Notes under the pieces: generated by a model | Told to the model about the DNA's origin: nothing | The model's database searches: none | Seen by the model: only the letters and a program-made list of their open reading frames with translations | Program-made: the position numbers and the translations under genes | Source: Solobacterium sp. | Lineage (GTDB): Bacteria; Bacillota_I; Bacilli_A; Erysipelotrichales; Erysipelotrichaceae | Length of the DNA stretch: 51,833 nt | Assembly: GCA_017512555.1 (NCBI GenBank) | Contig: JAFWFE010000027.1 | Span: 1-51,833, forward strand | Direction: 5' to 3' | In this document: piece by piece, positions 36,075 to 44,135 of the stretch | How the letters are laid out: every line of letters begins with the position of its first letter | How positions within the stretch are numbered: position 1 is the first letter of the stretch

Positions 36075-36896
36075 TTATAGACGTGAGGGATTGCGATGTT
36101 CGCATGGTACGCCGACCATACATCTGCCGCATCCTCCGCCACCGTAGTGTTCTCTCAGATATGCGCCGTATTCGGAACATTTTTTCAGGTTGCGCAGACC
36201 GGATGGTTCCATGGCCTTTGCGGGACAGTTTACACCACACTGACCACACTGGATACAGTAATCATAGATGCCGGTATAGTCTCTTTCCGTGACTTCAAAT
36301 TCCTGGTCGGTGATCAATGTCGCAAGTGATCCGCAGGTTCCTTTCTCCGTAATGATATGTCTGTTCATACCGAAAGTACCTATACCTGCCACATATCCGG
36401 CATGTCTGGTTGACCAGCTGACCACAAAGTGCAGATCTTCGATACCGCCGTTGTCATCCGGCACAGGGTTCCTGGACATCCGGGGATCTGTAACCGGATT
36501 AACTACTTTGAGACCTGATTCTTCGAGTTTTTCTTTCAGAGCCATCGCCAATTTTTGCGCAAGCGCACTGCCTGCAGGATATCCGTATTTCCAGGCTTCC
36601 GTGATGATCTTGTCGGAGTTTGCCAGACGGCTGCGGATCTCTTCGGTATACGGAAAGAAGAAGACGATCACGGATCTGGCATTTTCCAGCCATTCCTTAG
36701 GTGTCATATAGCCTTCACCAATCGCCGCAGGGTTATTCTTCAGTTCATCAAACAACGGATCAGAAGCCGACGCAAATCCGATGACAGGCTCTTCCAGGAT
36801 CGGCACATCAACATCCTCTTCGGGGAGATGAATTGTATTCTCTGTAGTTGTGCGGAAAATCTCGGAGAACATTTCACGGATATCTGTATTATTCAT
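36075..36896 (-). CDS. Epoxyqueuosine reductase-like [4Fe-4S] protein
   Basis: This 273-residue protein ends in a double-cluster region: CIQCGQCGVNCPAKAM (about 217-232) followed by CSEYGAY and GGGCGRCMVGVPCEH. The N-terminal part has the VIVFFFPY and FGMNRHIITEKGTCGSLATLI segments of QueG-type reductases. QueG (about 350-380 residues) uses cobalamin and two clusters to make queuosine in tRNA. The shorter anaerobe form may do another reduction, so I give no gene symbol. The start at 36896 follows GGAGAAAAACTT. The repeat hairpin at 36037-36065 probably terminates it. Confidence 0.88.
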   Translation of the reverse strand: MNNTDIREMFSEIFRTTTENTIHLPEEDVDVPILEEPVIGFASASDPLFDELKNNPAAIGEGYMTPKEWLENARSVIVFFFPYTEEIRSRLANSDKIITEAWKYGYPAGSALAQKLAMALKEKLEESGLKVVNPVTDPRMSRNPVPDDNGGIEDLHFVVSWSTRHAGYVAGIGTFGMNRHIITEKGTCGSLATLITDQEFEVTERDYTGIYDYCIQCGQCGVNCPAKAMEPSGLRNLKKCSEYGAYLREHYGGGGCGRCMVGVPCEHRNPSRL

Positions 36897-37031
36897 AAGT
36901 TTTTCTCCATCTTTGTTATCATCATACTATATTTTCCGGGTATTCGTGTTCCGGTTCTTACTATTGATTTTCTCGGTATAGTTTGGGATGAGGTTATTAC
37001 GATATAATTTATATGCTAAGGAGGTTACGAT

Positions 37032-37547
37032 ATGACAGATTGTCTGGAAGTCATCAACACTCGCAGTTCGATCCGCAAGTATACCGATCAGCCGGTTCCG
37101 GAAGATGTATGCCGTTGTCTTGTTGAAGCTGGGTTAAAGGCTCCTACAGCCGCAAACAAGCAGGAGATTCATATTACCGTAGTAGGTAAGGATAACCCTG
37201 TACAGGCAGAAATTCAGCAGGATCTCAATCCCAATGCAGAAGTAAACTTCTACTATGACGCCCCGCTGACCTTCTATCTGTCCGCAGATGAAAACTTCAA
37301 GTGGAGTGGTGTAGATGCCGGTATCGCTGTAGAGAATATGCATCTGGCAGCGAAAGCACTGGGTCTCGGCAGTGTGATCCTCGGATGTATGGAACGTGTG
37401 TTAAACGGTGAGAAGAAAGCTGAATACGCAAAGAAACTTGGTTTCCCGGAAGGGTATCAGTATTTTGTGGCAATCTCTGTCGGTTACGCGGATACGGAGA
37501 AACAACCCCATCCGATCAACTTCGAAAGAGATGTAACAGTTCTCTGA
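37032..37547 (+). CDS. Nitroreductase family protein
   Basis: This 171-residue flavoprotein has the family N-terminus INTRSSIRKYTDQPVPED, the FMN-contacting APTAANKQ segment (about 37-44) and AAKALGLGSVILG (about 112-124). Nitroreductases bind FMN and use NAD(P)H to reduce nitro compounds, quinones or flavins, usually as homodimers. The length is typical of the short forms. The start follows AAGGAGGTTACGAT. The gene is transcribed divergently from the epoxyqueuosine reductase-like gene and ends at a strong hairpin, so it is probably monocistronic. Confidence 0.93.
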   Translation: MTDCLEVINTRSSIRKYTDQPVPEDVCRCLVEAGLKAPTAANKQEIHITVVGKDNPVQAEIQQDLNPNAEVNFYYDAPLTFYLSADENFKWSGVDAGIAVENMHLAAKALGLGSVILGCMERVLNGEKKAEYAKKLGFPEGYQYFVAISVGYADTEKQPHPINFERDVTVL

Positions 37548-37566
37548 GTATACAAAACAGAGAAAG

Positions 37567-37595
37567 ACAGCCCGGTAATATACCGGGCTGTTTCA
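37567..37595. terminator. Bidirectional intrinsic terminator
   Basis: ACAGCCCGGT (37567-37576) and ACCGGGCTGT (37582-37591) form a perfect stem with a 5-base loop between convergent genes, followed by TTTC. Confidence 0.9.
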
Positions 37596-37616
37596 TTGTT
37601 ATAAAGAGTGTACAGA

Positions 37617-38834
37617 TTATTTACGCCACATATCCTTGATGATCCAGTCTTTCTTTTTCAGGTCATAGGGAGTATCACAGTATGGGCAGTGACTCTGGTG
37701 CATGGCGTCAAAACTGCCTCCGCAGGAAGGACAGGATACACGGTGGATAGAGAAGCCTGGATCCACATGTCCTTCCGCTTCTTTTTCCAGGATGAAGTGG
37801 ATCTTTTCGTCTTTTTCACGAACGTGATTCCGGATATACGTATTTCTCAGGTATGCGGTTCCTTCGACATGGAGAAGATGGTCTCTCTCTTCAAATCTTT
37901 TGATATATACAGCACCACGGTATTGCATATCCACGATATCATCAAGGTCTGAAAGATCGCGGTTTCCTTCCCAGACAGAGAGGGTATCCCGGTCATCCGC
38001 AAACGCGATGATCCTTAACAGGGAGAGCACTCTGCCTTCAAAGGCTTCATAGGAGAAGTCAGGATCGTATTCTTTCATGAATTCCAGCATCTTTTTCCGG
38101 GTATTCATTGTCTTGAGCAGGGGCATGGCTCTTCCGGCTTCTTTGAATGCTTTCATAATCATGATCATACTGCGGGTCATATACCACAGGAACGCGAATA
38201 CGAGACCGTAGAAGCCTCCGAATAACAGTGATCCGAGGATACGGAAGATCAGATCCAAATCATTCCAGAGTATAAAGGACAGGATGACAAGTATAATACC
38301 GCAGATCCAGCCGACCTTGGTCATTTCCTTTTTCAGGGTAGATTCCAAGGTGGCTCTTTCCACAATACCGGGCACAGTATAATACGTGGATACACAGGGG
38401 TATACTTCATCAGTTTCGAAGAATGTGCCGCAGTAATGACATCCGTCTCTTGCCTGTAAAGCAGTAAGTGTATGACCGCAGTTGGGACAGGTATATTCTC
38501 TGTCTTCGTGTCCTTCTTTATCGACGAAGGAAACATACAGGTTTACCGGACGTCTGTACTTTTTGAGTTGTTTTCCGTTCTGATGGTAGGTGATATGTTG
38601 TACAGCTTCCCGGTAAAGGATCCTGGAAGAGTATCCGTTCTCTGACAGGTTGGAACACCCGCTGATATCCCCTTCGGAATGGGTAAATTCTTCTTCTCTG
38701 ATCGTGCCTGAGCGTTTCAGGCGTTTTTCCTGCAGGTCCAGAAAATAGCGCAGATCGCGGGACGCGGTAGGTGGTTCGGTTCCGTTCAAAGACCATTCAT
38801 GTAATTCATCGGTAAACTGGTCGAGTTGCTGCAT
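37617..38834 (-). CDS. Zinc-ribbon membrane protein with Tim44-like domain
   Basis: This 405-residue protein carries two Cys4 zinc ribbons, YTCPNCGHTLTALQARDGCHYCG (about residues 115-137) and SCPSCGGSFDAMHQSHCPYC (about 370-390). Between them are two or three hydrophobic helices (about 175-235) and then a region resembling the Tim44/MBA1-like fold (about 255-345, KEYDPDFSYEAFEGRVLSLL). Similar proteins occur in Clostridia and Bacilli without a known role. The N-terminal 100 residues are soluble and acidic. The start follows GGAGGACGACA. It may be an integral-membrane scaffold. Confidence 0.8.
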   Translation of the reverse strand: MQQLDQFTDELHEWSLNGTEPPTASRDLRYFLDLQEKRLKRSGTIREEEFTHSEGDISGCSNLSENGYSSRILYREAVQHITYHQNGKQLKKYRRPVNLYVSFVDKEGHEDREYTCPNCGHTLTALQARDGCHYCGTFFETDEVYPCVSTYYTVPGIVERATLESTLKKEMTKVGWICGIILVILSFILWNDLDLIFRILGSLLFGGFYGLVFAFLWYMTRSMIMIMKAFKEAGRAMPLLKTMNTRKKMLEFMKEYDPDFSYEAFEGRVLSLLRIIAFADDRDTLSVWEGNRDLSDLDDIVDMQYRGAVYIKRFEERDHLLHVEGTAYLRNTYIRNHVREKDEKIHFILEKEAEGHVDPGFSIHRVSCPSCGGSFDAMHQSHCPYCDTPYDLKKKDWIIKDMWRK

Positions 38835-38883
38835 TGTCGTCCTCCGGGTTGGTATTACTTACTATATCACATACCCTGTGTGA

Positions 38884-40089
38884 CTATTCATCCAGAGTAA
38901 ATGACTGGTATCCCTCTCCCTGGTTCATTTCCTGCACGGCAGAGAGAATATAGACGGCTGTAGGACCTCCGAACTTACTCCATGCGTCAATACCGCCGGA
39001 AGGGATCTCCGGGTCATTTCTGCCTTCAAAATATGCAGTATTGACCTGTGCGAAGGTCTCTGCCAGAAGATCTGCGTTCTCTTCGTCTGTTTCTTCTGTT
39101 AATTCCTGGCGTATACGTTCATATGCCTGTCTGCGGAAGTATTCTCGGGCTTCCTGCGCCAGCTTTTCGTCAACGGATACGGTCTGGTACTGGAGTTGTC
39201 TGCCGTCCAGGGAGATATGCGCGTACTGTACAGGGGTAATGGAGAGAGCTGAGGAAGCGGCTTCCGTAAAGCCTTCCTCATGACATACATGCTGGATATG
39301 CATATGTCCGCAGAGACAGAGGATCACCGTGTCGGGATCCAGTATTTTTATCAGGTTGTCTGCGTTTTCGATGCGCATACCACCGATAAAGATCTGATGT
39401 GTAAGAATCGTCTGGTGGGTAAAGATGATCATCTTTGCGCCTTTGTTTTTCGCTTCCTTTTGTACTTCTTCCGCAAATGCCAGGGTCTTATCTGAGAGTA
39501 TACCGACCTGGTCACTGTTGGCGTCAATTGCCAGCACCCAAAGATCCTCTCTGAGTTCATAGACATAGCTGAAAGAATCTTCACAAGTGATACTCGCTTC
39601 GTTCAGTCCAAAGTCCGCATATTCTTCACGGAATATTTCCGGTTTCATCGTTTCCACAATCTTGTACTGACTGCCCTCAAACCTAGCATCGTAATATGCC
39701 CCGAGATCATGATTTCCGGGAATCAGCAGAACCGGGATACCAGCATCCTCAATTCTTCTTAGTTTCTCGATCAGATCTTCGTGGCTTTTTACCGCCCCGT
39801 TGAAGGTCAGATCTCCGCCCAGCAGGACAACATCCGGTTTCTCCTTAATACACTTCTGTATGAAGGCTTCCGTAATCTCTTCGATCTTGTATAGATATCT
39901 GCCGTCTCCGTTACTCATGAGCTTCTGGAAAGCTTCTCCGCCGTCATTCAGTGCCGGTGAGATATAGTGCGGGTCTGTCGCAAAGATGATCTTTACCGGG
40001 GCTTCCGATGTCTTGGGCATCCTGCTTTCACTCTGGCACGCAAAAAGACAGCTGATACACATGCACAAGATGACAAAACACTTCTTCAT
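38884..40089 (-). CDS. Lipoprotein calcineurin-like phosphoesterase
   Basis: This 401-residue protein has a lipoprotein signal ending in CLFAC (Cys18). The metallophosphoesterase motifs follow: FATDPHY, LLGGDLTFNG, IPGNHD, IFTHQT and CGHMHIQH, which bind two metal ions. Family members remove phosphate from nucleotides, lipids or other phosphoesters; surface anchoring suggests an extracellular substrate. It stands divergent to a second, shorter lipoprotein phosphoesterase (40252). A promoter (TTACCA, 17 bases, TATAAT at 40101-40096) places the transcription start almost at the ATG, so the mRNA may be leaderless. Confidence 0.92.
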   Translation of the reverse strand: MKKCFVILCMCISCLFACQSESRMPKTSEAPVKIIFATDPHYISPALNDGGEAFQKLMSNGDGRYLYKIEEITEAFIQKCIKEKPDVVLLGGDLTFNGAVKSHEDLIEKLRRIEDAGIPVLLIPGNHDLGAYYDARFEGSQYKIVETMKPEIFREEYADFGLNEASITCEDSFSYVYELREDLWVLAIDANSDQVGILSDKTLAFAEEVQKEAKNKGAKMIIFTHQTILTHQIFIGGMRIENADNLIKILDPDTVILCLCGHMHIQHVCHEEGFTEAASSALSITPVQYAHISLDGRQLQYQTVSVDEKLAQEAREYFRRQAYERIRQELTEETDEENADLLAETFAQVNTAYFEGRNDPEIPSGGIDAWSKFGGPTAVYILSAVQEMNQGEGYQSFTLDE

Positions 40090-40095
40090 ACCGGA

Positions 40096-40124
40096 ATTAT
40101 ATCAGTGTGATCCTTTTCTGGTAA
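40096..40124 (-). promoter_or_regulatory. Promoter for the phosphoesterase lipoprotein gene, leaderless start likely
   Basis: On the minus strand TTACCA (40124-40119) and TATAAT (40101-40096) have a 17-base spacer. The predicted start is at the A of the ATG at 40089, and no ribosome site precedes that ATG. Confidence 0.6.
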
Positions 40125-40251
40125 GATACTGCGGAATAGATGATTATGATCCTTTATTGTTGTAGGACTGACTGTTTTTTGCGAAGATGATGGTGGAATG
40201 GATAGGATCAAATACGAAATACTGCGGAGCCTGAGAGAGCGTGTTTTTTTA

Positions 40252-41388
40252 ATGATGAAGATTACGGCAGTACTGTCTCTTGGACTATGCGGATGTGCAG
40301 AAAACCATCATGAGGAACCTCTTAAGGCAGTGATTACTTCGGATCTTCATTTCACGATCCAGCCGGAGATCAACGGGGATATCGTCCCGGCAATGCCATA
40401 CGCCAGGGAGATGACGGAAGTGATGTCTGCGCAGGTCATGGAAATGAATCCGGACGTCTTTATTATGACCGGAGATAATACCAACAGCGGCAGGAGAGAG
40501 GATATTATTGCCTTGGTGAATATCCTGCAGAAGATCAAGGATGCCGGGATCCCGGTGATTCTTACGACAGGGAATCATGATAAAGATCAATGCACAAAAG
40601 AGGAGTATGAAGAACTGTACTTTTCCCTGCTGGAACCGGAAGAAAGAGATCGTGAGACATTAAGTTATGTCAAAACCATAAACGATACCGTCTTTCTGGT
40701 TATGGATGACAGTTTCTGTTCGGAGGGGGCAGGCGGACAGTTTCCGGCTTCGACAATGACCTGGCTGGGAGAAATGCTGAAGAAACAGAAAGACCTCGGG
40801 CACAGGATCATCTTCCTGTCACACCACAGTGCCCTGACAGAAGATACCCGGGGATACTACAAGATACAGAATCAGGATCTGTACAAGTTACTGAAGAAAT
40901 ATGGTGTAAAGCTATGTTTTACGGGGCATCAGCATACTCAGGTAATCCTGCATAAACAGAAGATGTATGAGATCATCTCCGGGATGACGCTGATGAGTCC
41001 GCATAGATTGGGTATACTGGAGTGTCATGACGGGGAGGTTGTTTATCATACCGAATTCCTGGACATGGCACGTCTGGATGCGCAGGTACGGACAGCGATA
41101 GAAGAGACAGAGAAGCGGCGAAGTGAAGAGATGCGGGATATCTTCTTACAGATCCTTGTACGGGAAGGCGTGCGCAGTGAACGGATTGACGGGACAATGG
41201 ATCTGGTCATGCGTTATCTGACGTGGCAGGGTGAGGGAGTGATCGGAGATCATGTCCAGGAAATCACACAGGACGCGTATTACGAGGATATGATGACAGC
41301 GCTGAAGGATACGAACTATGGTCCCTGGATCAGCAGTGTGCTGAAAGCGAAGCCGCTGCCGGCAGATCACTTGGAATTTACGTACTAA
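40252..41388 (+). CDS. Second lipoprotein calcineurin-like phosphoesterase
   Basis: From ATG 40252 the protein has 378 residues and a short lipoprotein signal, MMKITAVLSLGLCGC; the frame is also open from ATG 40198 (396 residues). Both starts have weak ribosome sites. Motifs are ITSDLHF, IMTGDNTN, LTTGNHD, FLSHHSA and FTGHQHTQ, a complete two-metal set. The gene is a paralogue of the one at 38884, in head-to-head orientation about 160 bases apart, so the two probably arose from an inverted duplication and may act on related surface substrates. Confidence 0.9.
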   Translation: MMKITAVLSLGLCGCAENHHEEPLKAVITSDLHFTIQPEINGDIVPAMPYAREMTEVMSAQVMEMNPDVFIMTGDNTNSGRREDIIALVNILQKIKDAGIPVILTTGNHDKDQCTKEEYEELYFSLLEPEERDRETLSYVKTINDTVFLVMDDSFCSEGAGGQFPASTMTWLGEMLKKQKDLGHRIIFLSHHSALTEDTRGYYKIQNQDLYKLLKKYGVKLCFTGHQHTQVILHKQKMYEIISGMTLMSPHRLGILECHDGEVVYHTEFLDMARLDAQVRTAIEETEKRRSEEMRDIFLQILVREGVRSERIDGTMDLVMRYLTWQGEGVIGDHVQEITQDAYYEDMMTALKDTNYGPWISSVLKAKPLPADHLEFTY

Positions 41389-41410
41389 AGCAACGATTAT
41401 ACAGATAAAA

Positions 41411-41447
41411 AGAGAGGCGGACCGGGATATCCCGACCCGCCTCTTTC
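41411..41447. terminator. Bidirectional terminator with nested stems
   Basis: AGAGGCGG and CCGCCTCT enclose an inner CCGGG/CCCGA-type stem, followed by TTTC. It lies between convergent genes. Confidence 0.85.
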
Positions 41448-41454
41448 AGAGACT

Positions 41455-41676
41455 CTACGGACGTTTCCTGGTGATTGCCTGGAATACAGCAATCTGGAGT
41501 TGTTCCAGTACATACCGGGAAGATCTGCGTGTATCCGCGTCCCAGTGCCAGCTGTAATCGGAATGCCGGAACAACATGGATACATAGTTCTTTTCCCGGT
41601 AGAACCATTGGATGGTTACCGCTGTCTTGTTCAGATGAATCTCTTTGACAAATACTTCGCTTTTATTCTTTTTCAT
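41455..41676 (-). CDS. Small hypothetical protein with strong ribosome site
   Basis: This 73-residue basic protein (Lys/Arg and Trp rich, e.g. TIQWFYREKNYVSMLF) has no family I recognise. It is accepted because AAAGGAGG lies 6 bases before ATG 41676, a 21-base perfect hairpin (GAACAGAC/GTCTGTTC, 41697-41717) sits just upstream in its leader, and a terminator follows. The hairpin is placed so that it could control access to the ribosome site. Confidence 0.6.
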   Translation of the reverse strand: MKKNKSEVFVKEIHLNKTAVTIQWFYREKNYVSMLFRHSDYSWHWDADTRRSSRYVLEQLQIAVFQAITRKRP

Positions 41677-41696
41677 AAAAAACCTCCTTTACATGC

Positions 41697-41717
41697 GAAC
41701 AGACAAAAAGTCTGTTC
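41697..41717 (-). promoter_or_regulatory. Leader hairpin upstream of the 73-residue gene
   Basis: GAACAGAC and GTCTGTTC form a perfect 8-base-pair stem with a 5-base loop. On the minus strand the AAAGGAGG of the next gene starts about 5 bases after it. The loop is T-rich, but no T-run follows the stem, so it is a folding element rather than a plain terminator. Confidence 0.5.
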
Positions 41718-41790
41718 TGCCGTAATGAAGGTTTTGCCAAAGCATAATACCACAGAACCACAAAGATAAACAACTCTTTCGTCATAATCC

Positions 41791-41829
41791 GAAAAAACCA
41801 GGTATTTCCATTGGCGTGGTCCCGGTTTT
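41791..41829 (-). terminator. Minus-strand terminator
   Basis: AAACCGGG pairs with CCTGGTTT (one G-T pair) and is followed by more T residues. It supports the presence of a small minus-strand gene ending at 41883. Confidence 0.55.
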
Positions 41830-41882
41830 CGGTCTTTCAGGAATGATGGTTATATACGTGGTAATTTCAGTTACTTACAGAT

Positions 41883-42031
41883 CTACATATAGGTGAACGT
41901 GTCGTTCGCAGGGATGAAAGTTACCGGCACTTCATCACCGATCAGTTCCGGTATCCACTTTGAAGCATATTTCATTCCCAGTTCTTCCAGGTTGATATGT
42001 TCCATCATCAGCATGGCTTTTTGTTTTTCAT
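41883..42031 (-). pseudogene. Small minus-strand gene with a frame break near its start
   Basis: GGAAGGAG is followed 8 bases later by ATG 42031, but this frame stops after seven codons (MKNKKPC). The downstream stretch in the -1 frame encodes a plausible peptide, MLMMEHINLEELGMKYASKW and so on to TAG at 41883 (43 residues from ATG 42014). The shift would occur in the A-rich AAAAACAAAAAG run. Either the gene is frameshifted, shifts by slippage, or starts at 42014 with a distant ribosome site. A terminator follows. The product is not recognised. Confidence 0.35.
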
Positions 42032-42195
42032 CAACGATTCTCCTTCCTTTTTACGTGTTAGATAGATTATCTGTTATTTGTATCATCACATAAACCTCAG
42101 TACCTATGATGATATAAGATGGTGTATTAGTTACTCTCAGTATAGCGTAAAAAGTCAGGGAGACATAGTTCCGCATATTTCAACAGAGACAGCAA

Positions 42196-42227
42196 TGAAA
42201 AACACCTGTATCACTACAAGTGTTTGT
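42196..42227 (-). terminator. Terminator of the suppressor-of-fused-domain gene
   Basis: On the minus strand AAACACTTGTA pairs with TACAGGTGTTTTT across a 4-base loop, about 20 bases past the stop at 42246. Confidence 0.72.
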
Positions 42228-42245
42228 GGTATTCATACAACCGGT

Positions 42246-42941
42246 TTACTTCATGGCATTGTTTCTGTGTATGTCGAGTACTCTGTACTGTATTCCTTTT
42301 TCTTCAAATTTTTCAAACAGAGCATCCGCATCATTATCCATCTTATACTTTAATTCTTCCGGATATAACGGAATAACTTCGTAGAAATTGATTACTTTCC
42401 CTGAGGACATGATCAGCCGGATATCCCCTTTCTTGTTTTCTGCGAACTTCAAGACAACGCTGTTGAAACCTGTATTTGATGCATACGGAGAACCATCTTC
42501 ATCTGACTGTGTAGTATGTCCGTAATAAAGCCAGGTGTTATACCAGATTGGCAGGCGAGCAGTATCTTTCAGCACCCGGATCGGCCAGTAGTCTGTTTCC
42601 TCACTGCTGTTTAGATTCCAGTCTTTGGGAAGATAGATGACATATTCCGCGTAATCAAGATCATATTTCTGCCATTGTTCGGGAATCTGCATTTTATAAG
42701 CACCGGCTCCCATTGTGACAAGCTTATAGTACGGATCTTCTTCTGTAGGATCTACGATACATACATCAAGATGAATGTCAGTAGAAACGATTTCATGAAA
42801 GACATTCTTGTAGTCTCCGAACATATCCACGATAAAACTGTCCAGTTCGTCCAGTTCAGATTCTTCATACAGATACTGGGGTAGCTGCCTGGCTGGTTCT
42901 TCCTGTTTTTTGTTATGTCTGAATATATCGAATAAACCCAT
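42246..42941 (-). CDS. Suppressor of fused (SUFU) domain protein
   Basis: This 231-residue soluble protein has the SUFU-like pattern: TMGAGAYKMQIPEQW, YAEYVIYLPKDWNLN, RLPIWYNTWLYYGHTTQSD and FYEVIPLYPEELKYKMDNDA. In bacteria such domains occur as immunity proteins in polymorphic-toxin loci and as stand-alone proteins. No toxin is next to it here, although the decayed island at 43.8-45.3 kb is close. ATG 42941 follows GGAGGTCTT. The start MGLFDIFRHNKKQ is a short basic leader. Confidence 0.78.
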   Translation of the reverse strand: MGLFDIFRHNKKQEEPARQLPQYLYEESELDELDSFIVDMFGDYKNVFHEIVSTDIHLDVCIVDPTEEDPYYKLVTMGAGAYKMQIPEQWQKYDLDYAEYVIYLPKDWNLNSSEETDYWPIRVLKDTARLPIWYNTWLYYGHTTQSDEDGSPYASNTGFNSVVLKFAENKKGDIRLIMSSGKVINFYEVIPLYPEELKYKMDNDADALFEKFEEKGIQYRVLDIHRNNAMK

Positions 42942-42997
42942 AAGACCTCCATCTCTTTGAACAGGCTATGTCTTATTGCCAGAAACAGACGAATTTT

Positions 42998-43816
42998 TCA
43001 CAATTCTTTTGTGACTTGTCTGACATATTGTTTTATCTTTTGACTGATCTGTTCGCTTTCGTAATAGTGAATATAGTGACCGCAATTCAGGAATACAATT
43101 TCTGCGTTCGTCATCTCCGCAAACTTTTTCTCGTTTTCGATCCAGTTCGCAGATACCTGTTTGCCATCGGAAACAAACATCAGGACCGGGCAGTCTATTC
43201 TGCCGGCAGACTCAACAATCTCTGCATTCCTGATCACCGCAGCTGCTTCATTAACATAACAGTTGTTCATGGCATTCCGCCGTTTCAGGATCTTGAGCTG
43301 ACGTATCTGTTGTTTATCCAGTCCGCGGTTACTGACCGGAAGCCAGAATAACAGACCATACGTATTGAGTTTCCGCATTGTCTTCATGGAGCGTATACGC
43401 TGGTCAACTTGTTCCGGAGTCCACTCTTTATAGGTCAGGGGTGTTGCCATATCCAGCCCGATGATCGCTTCCACATCCTCCGGATACTTCTGTCTCCAGC
43501 GGATCGCTTCCAGACCGGACATGGAATGGGGTAACAGGATAAAGGGACCTTCTTCACCGGCTTCTTCCAGAGCTTGTTTTTGGAGGGATACCAGGGAATC
43601 AATATCACAGGGACCTTCATACAGATCAGAGTATCCGTAACCGAATTTCTCAATGACAATGATCCTGAAATCATCCTGTAGTTTCTCATACAGGATTTTA
43701 AAGTCATATACAGGAGCTACTGTTCCGGAACCGGACATGAATACCAGCTTGGGCTTATTCTTGTTCCCTGTCCTGAAGACATGCATCTTATGGTCATTTA
43801 CTGTCACATAATTCAT
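42998..43816 (-). CDS. Alpha/beta hydrolase, possibly 5'-shortened
   Basis: This 272-residue protein has the hydrolase core: VFMSGSGTVAPVYDFK near the oxyanion loop, the nucleophile elbow in PHSMSGLEA (Ser about 101), and a late His in FLNCGHYIHYYE. Relatives in Clostridia usually have a further N-terminal membrane segment before the MNYVTVND part. The start here overlaps the 90-residue ORF at 43794-44066 by 23 bases, and no ribosome site precedes ATG 43816. The original 5' end may have been lost when the island was inserted or deleted. The substrate is unknown. Confidence 0.82.
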   Translation of the reverse strand: MNYVTVNDHKMHVFRTGNKNKPKLVFMSGSGTVAPVYDFKILYEKLQDDFRIIVIEKFGYGYSDLYEGPCDIDSLVSLQKQALEEAGEEGPFILLPHSMSGLEAIRWRQKYPEDVEAIIGLDMATPLTYKEWTPEQVDQRIRSMKTMRKLNTYGLLFWLPVSNRGLDKQQIRQLKILKRRNAMNNCYVNEAAAVIRNAEIVESAGRIDCPVLMFVSDGKQVSANWIENEKKFAEMTNAEIVFLNCGHYIHYYESEQISQKIKQYVRQVTKEL

Positions 43817-44066
43817 ACGTAATATCAGTCAAAACAAAGGTATGGGTAAACTTAAAAATTCTGTCTTGTTCTATTTCTGAACGAATTCTCTTAACAATTG
43901 ATATATCTAAGTCTTCATATAAGGAAGCTTTAACAAGATTTACCTTCTTAGCCTGAGACTCGATTTCTTTATATGCCAAATACAACTCTGGAAGTTGTAT
44001 CGGAGGAGCATTTGATGAAAGCCATGATTTGAATATAGTTTCATTATCATTGCTTATGCTAGACAT
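43794..44066 (-). CDS. 90-residue hypothetical protein at the island edge
   Basis: This ORF starts at ATG 44066 after AAAGGAGGAGTACAAC, a strong ribosome site. Its sequence (KSWLSSNAPPIQLPELYLAYKEIESQAKKVN and on) is soluble, charged, and not recognised. It ends inside the first codons of the alpha/beta hydrolase, which suggests its true C-terminus has been lost and replaced. It probably belongs to the A+T-rich island that holds the PAPS-reductase-like and HNH genes. Confidence 0.5.
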   Translation of the reverse strand: MSSISNDNETIFKSWLSSNAPPIQLPELYLAYKEIESQAKKVNLVKASLYEDLDISIVKRIRSEIEQDRIFKFTHTFVLTDITYELCDSK

Positions 44067-44135
44067 GTTGTACTCCTCCTTTCATTGTTGATCTATGTTT
44101 GAGTGATTTTACTAGATTATGTTTTTTCGGCTTTC

